A DNA stretch of 64,000 nucleotides from JANWYT01 sp034437555. Its GTDB lineage: Bacteria; Chloroflexota; Anaerolineae; Aggregatilineales; Phototrophicaceae. The stretch is from positions 19,642 through 83,641 of the forward strand of contig DAOTTQ010000086.1 in NCBI GenBank assembly GCA_034437555.1, in the 5' to 3' direction. Positions 27,460 to 35,844 of the stretch are shown here, piece after piece; within the stretch, counting starts at the first letter, position 1, and the number at the start of each line of letters is the position of its first letter. The notes beneath the pieces are model-generated. The model made no database searches and was not told the DNA's origin. It saw only the letters and a list, made by a program, of their open reading frames with translations. The position numbers and the translations under genes are program-made.

Positions 27460-28227
27460 ATGTCTGTTTTTTATACCACCACATCACGCTTTTATGATGC
27501 AGAAACCAGTAGCCGTACCGATGACCTCATTTTATACAGTCAGCTTGCCCAAGAATACGGCAGCCCCGTTTTTGACGTGGGCTGTGGCACAGGGCGCGTC
27601 ATGCTACACCTTGCACAAGAGGGCTATGAAGCACACGGCATTGATAATGACCGCGCTATGCTGGATTTGTTGGCGCACAAGCTAGAAGGCATGTCCTTCC
27701 TTAAGCCCAACGTCCGCGCCATTGAAGGCGACATCATGACGTATAAAAGCCAAGAACGCTATCCATTGGTATTGATGACATATAACGCCCTCATGCATTT
27801 TCATAACCAAGACACACAAATTGCCCTGCTAAAACGCCTGCGGTCATTGGTTGCCGAAAATGGTTTATTGATTTTAGACTTGCCCAACGCGGGCGAAACC
27901 TTTGCCACCCAAGACAGCGATGCCATTTTACTTGATAGAACGTTTATCGACCCCGTCACAGGGCATTTGATTATGCTACAGTCGCATAGCTACCTAGACC
28001 GCACCACCCAACTTTTGCATGTAAAGTGGATTTATGACGAAATTACCGAAGATGGCACGCTAAAGCGCACTATTGTTCCCCACCTTTTACGCTATTTCTT
28101 CTACCCCGAAATTCAGCTTTTGCTTAAATTAACGGGCTTTGCGGTGCAAGCCGTTTATGGCGGTTGTGATGAAGAACCGTTTGAAGATGGCAGTGAACGC
28201 ATGGTCATTTACGCTAAACCCACCTAG
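27460..28227 (+). CDS. class I SAM-dependent methyltransferase
   Basis: A 255-residue protein with a Rossmann methyltransferase core. Motif I is VFDVGCGTGRVMLHLA, the acidic residue of motif II is in HGIDND, and a later ALMHF/LLILDLP region follows. The substrate is unknown. It has AGGAG before the ATG and is close behind proB, probably on the same transcript. Confidence 0.85.
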   Translation: MSVFYTTTSRFYDAETSSRTDDLILYSQLAQEYGSPVFDVGCGTGRVMLHLAQEGYEAHGIDNDRAMLDLLAHKLEGMSFLKPNVRAIEGDIMTYKSQERYPLVLMTYNALMHFHNQDTQIALLKRLRSLVAENGLLILDLPNAGETFATQDSDAILLDRTFIDPVTGHLIMLQSHSYLDRTTQLLHVKWIYDEITEDGTLKRTIVPHLLRYFFYPEIQLLLKLTGFAVQAVYGGCDEEPFEDGSERMVIYAKPT

Positions 28228-28255
28228 CAAAAACCGCCACTTAACAAAAAAGTCA

Positions 28256-28264
28256 TGCTACAAT
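28256..28264 (+). promoter_or_regulatory. extended -10 promoter of the secreted protein gene at 28308
   Basis: TGCTACAAT at 28256-28264 resembles the extended -10 at 6776-6784, which also precedes a gene of the cysteine-motif family. No clear -35 is seen. RNA would begin near 28271. Confidence 0.45.
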
Positions 28265-28307
28265 CCAAAGGAGATAATTACAAACCGTTGTTGATTTAGG
28301 AGAGCGC

Positions 28308-29201
28308 ATGTTAAAGAAATTAAGCGGTGTTTTTAGCCTATTTTTAGCATTAACCCTTACAATTAATGCCGTAGCACAAGACGAAAACTGCCTTGTTCGG
28401 TTTCAAAACGCCAGAGATGAAGGGATTTGCGATAGCACCCCAGAAGGCTATGCTTGCTGGGTCATGGACGGCGTTTCGGTAACGCCTAGCCTATCAGCCA
28501 CCCTAGACGCAGACGGCAACATCGAGGGTTTTTACGGTATCGGTGACATCACGCCCATTCGTAGCATTGCCAGCGTTACCCTTGATGGGGGCGCATTGCT
28601 CTTAGGCGAAGCAGACGATGAATACGCGGTACTGTTTAATACCTATGCAAGCAATTTGGACGGCGATTTTACGGTATTAGGGCTTAGTGAGGTACAAGAG
28701 GGTGATTGCCAAGGCAGTAGCTTGTTTGTGCGTGGCGATAAAATACGGCGCGCTAACAACGTGGTATTTCAGGGAACCAGCGAGAACGACATTACGCGCT
28801 TTGATGTAGAGGGGATTTGTAACTTCGTTGTTCCCATTGTGGGCGAAACCAGAAGCGATAGTCGTGTGGTCATTGGTCGGCGTGGCGAAGCCGTGCGCTT
28901 TACCAACGGTAACGACGTATTGCTAGAAGAATATGTGTATGACAACGAGGGAAATTTAACACAACTAACCATCACAGACCCCAACACGGGATTAGGCACT
29001 ATTATAAGCTATATGAACGGCACACCGAACACCATTACGTATAACCAAGACATCGGACAAGAAGAACCGCGTTTTAGGCTGGCAGATATTGGCTTTGAAG
29101 GCGAGTTTACGCGCTACCCAACAGGTGAACTAGAGTGCATCCCAGAAGAAAATGAGGCGCGACGCTCATTTAGCATCGGCATCTTTGGTAAAGATGAGTA
29201 A
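28308..29201 (+). CDS. secreted protein of the cysteine-motif family, unknown function
   Basis: A 297-residue protein with a signal peptide ending near AVAQD (residue 24). Right after it come three Cys spaced C-x12-C-x8-C (CLVRF...ICDSTPEGYACW), close to the C-x14-C-x8-C of 6823-8340 and 45997-47637. The stretch GIGDITPIRSIASVTLD also recalls QIGDKTPLTNAGEIRLRTLD of 45997-47637. The rest is rich in beta-strand-like repeats with Tyr/Asp/Gly and no known domain. It is likely released or wall-associated. Confidence 0.7.
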   Translation: MLKKLSGVFSLFLALTLTINAVAQDENCLVRFQNARDEGICDSTPEGYACWVMDGVSVTPSLSATLDADGNIEGFYGIGDITPIRSIASVTLDGGALLLGEADDEYAVLFNTYASNLDGDFTVLGLSEVQEGDCQGSSLFVRGDKIRRANNVVFQGTSENDITRFDVEGICNFVVPIVGETRSDSRVVIGRRGEAVRFTNGNDVLLEEYVYDNEGNLTQLTITDPNTGLGTIISYMNGTPNTITYNQDIGQEEPRFRLADIGFEGEFTRYPTGELECIPEENEARRSFSIGIFGKDE

Positions 29202-29235
29202 GACCTATTTGGGGATAGTCTAGGCAAACCCCAAA

Positions 29236-29270
29236 CAAAAAGAGGGCGCAGTGTGCGCCCTCTTTTTTTC
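29236..29270. terminator. bidirectional intrinsic terminator
   Basis: AGAGGGCGCA (29241-29250) pairs with TGCGCCCTCT (29254-29263) around a 3-base loop, with a T run on the right and an A run on the left. It serves the plus-strand gene ending at 29201 and the convergent subtilase gene ending at 29287. Confidence 0.9.
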
Positions 29271-29286
29271 TTAAAGGGGGTACTGA

Positions 29287-32200
29287 CTAAGGCGCATACG
29301 AGGCATTATTGCACTTGGCATTGCCTATCGCAGAATCACTAGCGTTAATCACACCGTCAAAGTTTAGGTCAAGATACGATGGCGCAAGCGGAACAGTACT
29401 CCCCGAATACCCACTATGTAACAATTGGTAGATATAGCATGGCGCACCTTCGGGCCAATTAACCGAAACACCCCCCGGTAGAACTCGGATGCCGTCAAAA
29501 TCCAGGATTTCACCCGGCGATAAATCGGGATAGAGTTCGATATAGTGATTGCCCGGTGGCAAGCCCGTAATGCCCACCGCAATGGGTGAATAGCGAGGTG
29601 ATGATAGTGTATTTATGGCTTCAACCAACACGCCATCCACATAAACAGACCACCCCCCTGCTAACGGACCGCGCGACGTATACAGCACAAAGCCCGACCC
29701 CTCAATGAAGAAGGACATAGAAGACGAGCCATTGACAGGACGGCGAGCCGACCCACCTTGCGCCGTGTAGCCCCCTAAAGAGCGCGATGGCGAAGTCACC
29801 CAAGAGCCAAAGTAGAAGAAACCTGCGTTGGTCTCGGTGACATAGGCTTGGGTAGGCTTCAAGATGGCAAAGTTTACCATTTCGATGGCATCAAATTCGA
29901 CGATGCCCGTAACGTTAATTTGCACAAGGTTTCTTGCGCCTGTCAATAAGGGGTTATAGCCCGCAGATTGGTTAAGACAGTGGCGGTTGCGATACGTTGT
30001 ACCCGCAGAAAGGGTGCTAGTATTGCCATAGGAAACCCCATTAACACTAATACTAAACGTGCCACCTGTGGGGTGCGTGTTATAAATCACACAAATATTA
30101 GAGGCGGATGCTGTAAAGCGGATACTGCTTCCCACCCCACCCACATGACGACGGAATGTACCCCCATCAGCTAAGGGTTGGCTTACCGCCTGCCAAATCC
30201 CTGTGTAAGAGAGGCTAAGCGCACTTTCTTGAACCTTGCCAGTGGCGGGCAATACGGCACTATTAGAAATTGCGCCGTCAAACCCAAATACGCCAGACGT
30301 AAGCACCAAACGAATCACATGCTGACCATCGGGTACAGGGAAGGTAAAAGGCACGCCTACTCCTACTGTTCCAGTATTGTCAAAGCCTGTGTATAGCGCA
30401 CCATTGAGATAAACATCAACCAATCCTGCACTCCCTGTATTACGGAAAACCGTGATAAAGGGACCATTAGCGCGGAAAGTAACACTCGCATCTGCACTGC
30501 TAGTTTGGCGGAAGTTATTTTGAAGCGCACCCACCATCCCAAGCGTTGACCAAGCACCTGAATACACAAAGTGGTTGAGTGACGCATCATCTGTACGACT
30601 AGCGACTACTGCTTTTGGCAAAGTGTTTACGACATCTAACACTTGGATTCGGTCAATGTCGATATTACCCACAAAAGGCGCACGCTTAAGGGTGATGATT
30701 TTCCACTCGAAGTCGCCCCCCCCTAAAGTTAGGTTTACCACTTGGTTTGCGCGTTGGATGGCAGAGTTACTGCTATAGGTATTGAAAAGTGTGCCATTTA
30801 CATAGACCTGTATTACACCCATCACTGGGCTAAGGGTTCTGTAAAGGTTAAGTGTGTTATTGTTTCTTACGGCAAACATCAGGGTTGCGTTTAGGTCAGC
30901 AGTGTTCATCGTCGAGCCACCCGATGCACCTGCGACCGCCGTTTTTACCCAAGACCCCGAATAGATAAAGCTAGGCGAGGATTCTTCGGTGCTAGCGGTG
31001 CTACCCACCAAGCCCTGCGCCATAGAAAATTGTAAAATGCCATTAACAGGCGTACCCAATGTGCCGATTACAATCCAATACTCTACTCTTGCCTGCAAAC
31101 TGACTGTCAGTGCAGATTGTAAAGAACCCGACGTAAAATCATCATTCACACCAAGCTGGCTAAAACTACCTCGCCCACCCGAAAATACGCCAAGCACCGT
31201 ATCATAGCTAGAGCCAAATGTGCTTAGCAAGTACGTTCCCGTGACACTAGGTACAAAGCGATACCACAGGGTTTGCTTTAGTTTTTGGGGGGGTGCCCCT
31301 AAATCAAATGAAGGGTCTACCGTTTGTTCGGTGGTACTACGGCTAGAAATAGCTACCGTTTGTGTAAAAGGAGCTTTGGTAATTCGGACGGGAGTTTCAA
31401 AGCTATCGTTAAGAATAGGCACTTTACAAAGTTCACTGTTACTACGCCAGTTCATCGACCAGTCTGCTTGCAAAATGCCGTGTCCATACCGCACATCATA
31501 TCCTGCAACTCCCCTGTCAAATGCACCACAGATGAGGGCTTCTCTTACGCCCGCCACCGTCGTAGCGACTTTATCTGCCATAACCAGGGCTGCCACGCCT
31601 GCCACATGGGGCGCAGCCATAGACGTACCAGACAGATAAGCGTAGGTACTGTTTGGGTAAGTGCTTAAAATGTCTATGCCGGGCGCAGACAACGTAATCT
31701 TATCGTTGCGGTTATAGTTACTTGTGTCGCCCGCAGAATTGCCGCTAACGTCGTGGGCTGCCACACTAATCACGCCGGGATAAGACGCAGGATAGAAATA
31801 CGATGACAACAAAGGGTTGGGTTGACAGCGTGTATGGTCATTGCCCGCAGAAGCCACCACCACTACCTCCCGTGAGAGCGCATATTCGACAGCAGCTTGC
31901 TCGCTGATGGAGGGTAAACAACTGCCCAAACTAAGATTAATGACCTTTGCGCCCTTGTCTACGGCGTATACAATACCCGCCGCAACGCTAAAGTTATCTC
32001 CAAATCCCAAATCGTCTAAGACCTTCACGGGTAAAATTTTTGACCTAAAGGCAATGCCTGCAATACCAATGGCGTTATTGGTTTTAGCAGCAATCACGCC
32101 AGCAACGTGCGTTCCGTGTCCATCAATATCATTTGTGTTGTTGTTGTCGTCAATAAAGTTCCAGCCCGCCAGCACCTGCCCCGAAAGGTCGGGGTGGGCG

Positions 32201-32925
32201 GCTTGCACACCTGTATCCAGCACGGCAACCGTAATGCCATTGCCGTCTTGCGTGGCAATCGCCCACGCGCCACTATCACCCCTTAAAAAGGCACCCCCGG
32301 ACCCAAAATCATACAGTCCCCACTGCTCACTACCATTAAAGCGAGCATCATTAGGAGTAAACGTTAGATAGCGTGGGGTAAGCGGTTCTATACCCGTCAC
32401 GTTAGCAATGCGTGCATTAGACGAGGCTTGCACACGGTCATAAGCGGCGCGAGGTGTGGTCTCATCCAATGTAACAAGGCGCACGCGCAACGCACCAATC
32501 GCGGGAATACGGCTCACTTCTACGGCGTTTAATGCCTGTAGAATGGCTTGGATGGCTTCCTCACTGGCGTTAGGGTCATACTTCACAATAAATTCGTTCC
32601 CGTCGGCTTCTGTGGGCGTTTCTGGCGCAACCACTGTGGGCGTTTCGGTCATTTCCTCTTCTAAGAGCGGTTCTTCTGTCACTTCGGGTTCGGGCGTTAG
32701 CTCTCCTTCAGGTTCTACGATTGGCGTAGTCTCTGGCAGAGGTGTTTCGGTTGGTATGTCCGTAGGAAGTGGTGTTTCGGTTGGTACGCCAGTAGGAAGC
32801 GGCGTTTCGGTTGGTACTTCTGTTGGTGGGTCTTGTGCATCGGGCGTGGTTTCTTGTGCCAAAGACATTGGCGCAACGACCAGCACAAGAAGCGTCAACA
32901 CGAAGAAGAGGAAGCGAAATTTCAT
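29287..32925 (-). CDS. large secreted subtilisin-like protease (S8) with four tandem beta-sandwich modules
   Basis: A 1212-residue extracellular protease. Signal peptide (1-24), then a Pro/Thr/Glu stalk (about 26-105) with three near-identical units, an inhibitor-like propeptide (about 110-195) and the S8 domain (about 215-515). The triad is intact: Asp 237 (VAVLDTGV), His 270 (DGHGTHVAG) and Ser 435 (GTSMAAPHVAG), with Asn in ASAGND. The C-terminal half has four related modules (about 685-1160), each with YSGxW or similar, then an R/G-rich middle and VYVNG/VYVDG. Such modules resemble carbohydrate- or surface-binding beta-sandwiches. The end has a dockerin-like DLNFDGVINASD. ATG 32925 is chosen with AAGGA upstream. 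Confidence 0.92.
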   Translation of the reverse strand: MKFRFLFFVLTLLVLVVAPMSLAQETTPDAQDPPTEVPTETPLPTGVPTETPLPTDIPTETPLPETTPIVEPEGELTPEPEVTEEPLLEEEMTETPTVVAPETPTEADGNEFIVKYDPNASEEAIQAILQALNAVEVSRIPAIGALRVRLVTLDETTPRAAYDRVQASSNARIANVTGIEPLTPRYLTFTPNDARFNGSEQWGLYDFGSGGAFLRGDSGAWAIATQDGNGITVAVLDTGVQAAHPDLSGQVLAGWNFIDDNNNTNDIDGHGTHVAGVIAAKTNNAIGIAGIAFRSKILPVKVLDDLGFGDNFSVAAGIVYAVDKGAKVINLSLGSCLPSISEQAAVEYALSREVVVVASAGNDHTRCQPNPLLSSYFYPASYPGVISVAAHDVSGNSAGDTSNYNRNDKITLSAPGIDILSTYPNSTYAYLSGTSMAAPHVAGVAALVMADKVATTVAGVREALICGAFDRGVAGYDVRYGHGILQADWSMNWRSNSELCKVPILNDSFETPVRITKAPFTQTVAISSRSTTEQTVDPSFDLGAPPQKLKQTLWYRFVPSVTGTYLLSTFGSSYDTVLGVFSGGRGSFSQLGVNDDFTSGSLQSALTVSLQARVEYWIVIGTLGTPVNGILQFSMAQGLVGSTASTEESSPSFIYSGSWVKTAVAGASGGSTMNTADLNATLMFAVRNNNTLNLYRTLSPVMGVIQVYVNGTLFNTYSSNSAIQRANQVVNLTLGGGDFEWKIITLKRAPFVGNIDIDRIQVLDVVNTLPKAVVASRTDDASLNHFVYSGAWSTLGMVGALQNNFRQTSSADASVTFRANGPFITVFRNTGSAGLVDVYLNGALYTGFDNTGTVGVGVPFTFPVPDGQHVIRLVLTSGVFGFDGAISNSAVLPATGKVQESALSLSYTGIWQAVSQPLADGGTFRRHVGGVGSSIRFTASASNICVIYNTHPTGGTFSISVNGVSYGNTSTLSAGTTYRNRHCLNQSAGYNPLLTGARNLVQINVTGIVEFDAIEMVNFAILKPTQAYVTETNAGFFYFGSWVTSPSRSLGGYTAQGGSARRPVNGSSSMSFFIEGSGFVLYTSRGPLAGGWSVYVDGVLVEAINTLSSPRYSPIAVGITGLPPGNHYIELYPDLSPGEILDFDGIRVLPGGVSVNWPEGAPCYIYQLLHSGYSGSTVPLAPSYLDLNFDGVINASDSAIGNAKCNNASYAP
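32741..32830 (-). repeat. 30-base tandem repeat, three copies, coding the Pro/Thr stalk
   Basis: Units begin at 32741, 32771 and 32801, each starting GGTGTTTCGGTTGGTA or GGCGTTTCGGTTGGTA. The first two are nearly identical over 30 bases and the third diverges in its second half. In the minus-strand frame they encode PTETPLPT-type decapeptides of the subtilase stalk. Confidence 0.85.
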
Positions 32926-33058
32926 GAGAGTGTCCTTATAATCAAAGGTTCGCGACGTGTATATAAAGCAATGATAAGCGAAAAGCTTAGTTTTAAAAAT
33001 AATCTTACGGCACAATTTGTAAAAAGGCATAAAAAAGGTGGGGAATCATAGGGGAAAG

Positions 33059-33087
33059 AGGGGGCAGTTTTATTAAGCCTGCCCCCT
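33059..33087 (-). terminator. probable terminator of the parvulin gene
   Basis: AGGGGGCAG (33059-33067) pairs with CTGCCCCCT (33079-33087). Read on the minus strand it follows the stop of the foldase gene at 33099. The T run after the stem on that strand is short (CTTT), so efficiency is uncertain. Confidence 0.5.
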
Positions 33088-33098
33088 GCGTTATATTG

Positions 33099-34454
33099 CT
33101 ATTGGCGTGGAACGTAGTCCGTCCAATTGCTGTTAATCACCACATCTGCTGCCTTTGCTTCGCGCAGGTCGGCAATCCATTGGCTATAAGCAGCTTGTGC
33201 AGCCGTGTTTAGTTCATCGCCTTCAACAAGGCGATTTTCACGGGCGCGAACTTGGATGATGTGATACCCAAACTCGGTTTGGATAGGCGCACTAATTTCA
33301 CCCAAAGGCAGGCTTAGGGTAGCATCACGGAAGGCTTCCACATAGGTGCCGGCAGTTGCCCAGTCTAGTTCACCACCCGCAGCACCCGACCCCGTATCTT
33401 GGGACAAAGCGCGTGCCAAATCGGCGAAAGATTCGCCGTTGTTCAGGGCTTCGATAATGTCTAGGGCTTGTGCTTCGGTTTCTACTAAAATGTGACGGGC
33501 GTTTACAAACGGTACAGTGTTCCCCTCACTCAACAAAGACAGCCCAACGGCGCGTTGCAAGGCTTGGCGTTCAAAGTAAGCATCAATCACGCTGTCGCTA
33601 ATGATAGCCGATTGGCGCAAGCCACTACGATATTCACGCACATTTTCCTCAAAGGCAGTACGGCGTTCTTCTTGGCTTTGGGTAGGAATAGCCGTGGGAG
33701 TTATTGTGGGTTCTAGGGCTTCGGTCGCTTCGGCAGTGGTTTCTTCGGTCATTTCTGCCGTTGCTTCGGGGGCTGTGGTGGGCGTCGCCGTTGGCAAGGG
33801 TGTCGAGCTAGGCGTTGGCGACACAAACGGCGTGGGTGTTTCTGTAGGTACGTTTGTCGCGGTGGGTTCTAGCCCAATCGCAGCCACTTGCGTGGGGTCG
33901 TAGCTAAAGAATTGGTTCACGCGAGCTTGTACATCATCTTCGCTAACGGTAACGTTTAGTGTTGCTGCCTCTTGTGCGGTGAGAATGTCATTCACCATGT
34001 CATCCAATACACGCTGTCCTAGTTGGTCGGGGAACTGTAGTTCGTTGTACCAAATAGAATAAGGAGGTTGTTGTAAGAATTGGTTGGGGTCTACCCCAAA
34101 GGCTTGCGCCTGTGCAAACAAGTTATTGATGTCTTGCGTAAGGCGCGTGCGTTCAAAACGAATACGCTCACGGAATTGGACAACTGTGATATTTTCGCCC
34201 CCCACCGTTGCAACCGTCTGAGCAGGTACAATCACTTGGTCGTAAAATAGAGAAATACCCACCACTACCACAATAATTACTGCCAAAGCCGATACGCCAC
34301 GTACAATAAGGCGGTTAAGGGCTGCTTCACGCTCTACGCGCGCGGTGGGGTTGCCAAGTAGGCGGTCTAACCAGCTATTAGACTCTTTATTCTTATCACC
34401 ATCGGGAATTATGCGCCGTTTGTCGGGCATCCCTGTGGTTTGGCGTTTGCTCAT
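33099..34454 (-). CDS. membrane-anchored parvulin-type peptidyl-prolyl isomerase (PrsA/SurA-like)
   Basis: A 451-residue foldase. A basic cytoplasmic N-terminus precedes one membrane span (about 52-71), so the rest is extracytoplasmic. A SurA-N-like helical region (about 75-200) is followed by a Thr/Glu/Pro-rich insert (about 205-265), then more helix and the rotamase domain (about 320-415) with ARHILVETE, FADLARALSQDTGS and GYHIIQV. It helps fold exported proteins. It sits between the ribosomal genes and the giant subtilase, and export clients such as that protease are plausible. Confidence 0.9.
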   Translation of the reverse strand: MSKRQTTGMPDKRRIIPDGDKNKESNSWLDRLLGNPTARVEREAALNRLIVRGVSALAVIIVVVVGISLFYDQVIVPAQTVATVGGENITVVQFRERIRFERTRLTQDINNLFAQAQAFGVDPNQFLQQPPYSIWYNELQFPDQLGQRVLDDMVNDILTAQEAATLNVTVSEDDVQARVNQFFSYDPTQVAAIGLEPTATNVPTETPTPFVSPTPSSTPLPTATPTTAPEATAEMTEETTAEATEALEPTITPTAIPTQSQEERRTAFEENVREYRSGLRQSAIISDSVIDAYFERQALQRAVGLSLLSEGNTVPFVNARHILVETEAQALDIIEALNNGESFADLARALSQDTGSGAAGGELDWATAGTYVEAFRDATLSLPLGEISAPIQTEFGYHIIQVRARENRLVEGDELNTAAQAAYSQWIADLREAKAADVVINSNWTDYVPRQ

Positions 34455-34480
34455 AAAAATGCTCCTATCCTAGTAAACCT

Positions 34481-34513
34481 AAACAAAGGGCATAATCGTT
34501 TGAGTATGCCCTT
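34481..34513 (-). terminator. terminator of the rpsF-ssb-rpsR operon
   Basis: AAGGGCATA (34486-34494) pairs with TATGCCCTT (34505-34513). On the minus strand the stem is followed by TGTTT. It lies just after the rpsR stop and before the foldase start, separating the two transcripts at least in part. Confidence 0.65.
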
Positions 34514-34526
34514 CGCAGTGTGTGAA

Positions 34527-34883
34527 TTAGTCAGTGGTATCTACATAAGGTAGCAAAGCCAAGTGACGCGCACGCTTAATTTCACGAGCAAGCTCACGTT
34601 GGCAACGAGCGCAACAACCACTTTGGCGACGGGGCTTAATTTTACCGGTTTCGCCAATGTAACGCTTGAGGGTGTCTACATCTTTGTAATCAAAACACCT
34701 GCCTTCGGGGCAATATACAGTACGTTGGCGTGAGCCACGGTCACCACGGCGACCACCGCCACCACCACCGCCGCCTTCGCGCTCGCCACGACCTTCACCA
34801 CCACCACCACCGCCCCCACGGAAGGGGCGACGGCGACGTTCGCCACCGTCTTCAGAATCATTTACTTCTTCAAAATCAGCCAT
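34527..34883 (-). CDS. rpsR: 30S ribosomal protein S18 with Arg/Gly-rich N-terminal extension
   Basis: A 118-residue S18. The conserved core is about 52-118 (VDTLKRYIGETGKIKPRR, ARHLALLPY) and contacts S6 on the 30S platform. Residues about 10-52 are an added tail of acidic then Arg/Gly-rich sequence (GGGGGGGEGRGEREGGG and RRGDRGSR). Four Cys (CPEGRC and CCARC) suggest a zinc site, known in some S18 forms. The core is normal, so I regard it as functional. It is 34 bases downstream of ssb. Confidence 0.95.
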   Translation of the reverse strand: MADFEEVNDSEDGGERRRRPFRGGGGGGGEGRGEREGGGGGGGGRRGDRGSRQRTVYCPEGRCFDYKDVDTLKRYIGETGKIKPRRQSGCCARCQRELAREIKRARHLALLPYVDTTD

Positions 34884-34917
34884 TGTCTTTTTATCTCCAT
34901 CGGGTGGCTATGTTACG

Positions 34918-35316
34918 CTAAAAAGCGTAGTCATCAGAATTGTCATCAGGTATTTCAGTGGTGTGGGTGCTATCGCCACCGTGTCTGTCGCTCAAGATAA
35001 TCATCTCATTGGCAACTAGCTCGGTGCGGAAGTGTTTTTTGCCACTATCATCTTCCCAACCGCGTGTTTGTAGCCTTCCCTCAATATAAACTTGCTGTCC
35101 TTTTGAGAGGTGAGACTTACAAATTTCGGCTAGGTTTCCCCACGCCACCACGTTAAACCACTCGGTTTCTTCGTGGCGTTCCCCTTCTGAAGATGTCCAG
35201 GAACGACTGGTTGCCACACTAAAACTGGTGACAGGTCGCCCGCTGGGGGTATAACGCATTTCGGGGTCGCGCCCTACAAAACCGATAATCATCACTTTAT
35301 TTAATCCGCGTGCCAT
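34918..35316 (-). CDS. ssb: single-stranded DNA-binding protein
   Basis: A 132-residue SSB with one OB fold (LNKVMIIGFVGRDPEMRYTPSGRPVTSFSVATSR, WFNVVAWGNLAEICKSHLSKGQQVYIEGRL). The acidic C-terminal tip ends in DDNSDDYAF, close to the usual DDxPF partner-binding tail. It protects single strands during replication and repair. It lies between rpsF and rpsR, the common bacterial order. Confidence 0.97.
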   Translation of the reverse strand: MARGLNKVMIIGFVGRDPEMRYTPSGRPVTSFSVATSRSWTSSEGERHEETEWFNVVAWGNLAEICKSHLSKGQQVYIEGRLQTRGWEDDSGKKHFRTELVANEMIILSDRHGGDSTHTTEIPDDNSDDYAF

Positions 35317-35385
35317 AATGACCCTTCCCTAACATAGCAATCCTATTATTAAGCCCAACGTCATTATATACCGCGTTTTCAAACT

Positions 35386-35718
35386 TTACGCAGGTTTTTC
35401 TTTTTCTTCTTCAGCACGAATGACCAAATAGCGCAGCAAATTGGTAGAGAGATTAAGGTTAATTTCTAGCTCTCTGACGTGCGAGGGGTCAATATCAGCA
35501 AAAATAAGGACGTAAACGCCATCACGTTGCCCGTCAATTTCATAGGCGAGTTTACGGCGACCAAGCGAGGTACGGTCTACTTTGTTCACTTTGCCAAAGG
35601 CTTCGTCAGCGTTGTTGTTGGCTTCAATCCAGCCGACGACTTGGTCAATGGTTTGTTGTGTTTCTTCGTCATTCGAGAGAATGCGTACAACAATAGTTAC
35701 TTCATAGGGGCGTTTCAT
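35386..35718 (-). CDS. rpsF: 30S ribosomal protein S6
   Basis: A 110-residue S6 (MKRPYEVTIVVRI, LGRRKLAYEI, GVYVLIFADID). It pairs with S18 on the small subunit. The ATG at 35718 is preceded by AAAGGAG at some distance. The frame runs upstream to 35865, but that would add 49 residues unlike S6 and overlap the promoter. It is the first gene of rpsF-ssb-rpsR. Confidence 0.96.
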   Translation of the reverse strand: MKRPYEVTIVVRILSNDEETQQTIDQVVGWIEANNNADEAFGKVNKVDRTSLGRRKLAYEIDGQRDGVYVLIFADIDPSHVRELEINLNLSTNLLRYLVIRAEEEKEKPA

Positions 35719-35809
35719 GGGGTATGAGTTTCTCCTTTCCCCGGATAAAGCCTCTTTTGTGCAGGGCGCACAGTAGAAGCGGAAAGAACAGCAGTTTTCT
35801 TTTTTAAGC
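35719..35809 (-). promoter_or_regulatory. rpsF 5' leader, possible S6:S18-binding element
   Basis: The predicted leader is about 90 bases. It contains TTCCGCTTC followed by a small hairpin (TGTGC pairing with GCACA around GCCCT), near 35756-35785. The known S6:S18 leader motif has a conserved CCG beside a hairpin and mediates autoregulation. The match is suggestive only; I could not fold or align it. Confidence 0.3.
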
Positions 35810-35815
35810 CTTTTG

Positions 35816-35844
35816 ATATTAGCGGATAAGGCGTGTTTTTTCAA
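35816..35844 (-). promoter_or_regulatory. promoter of rpsF-ssb-rpsR inside the end of the upstream gene
   Basis: On the minus strand TTGAAA (35844-35839) and TAATAT (35821-35816) are 17 bases apart. RNA would start near 35809. The sites overlap the last codons of the O-antigen ligase-like gene that ends at 35819. Confidence 0.55.

Noticed and set aside
32456..32941. 161-codon plus-strand ORF rich in Gly/Val/Ser
   Set aside because: It is the reverse reading of the Pro/Thr stalk of the subtilase; the repeats explain its open frame.
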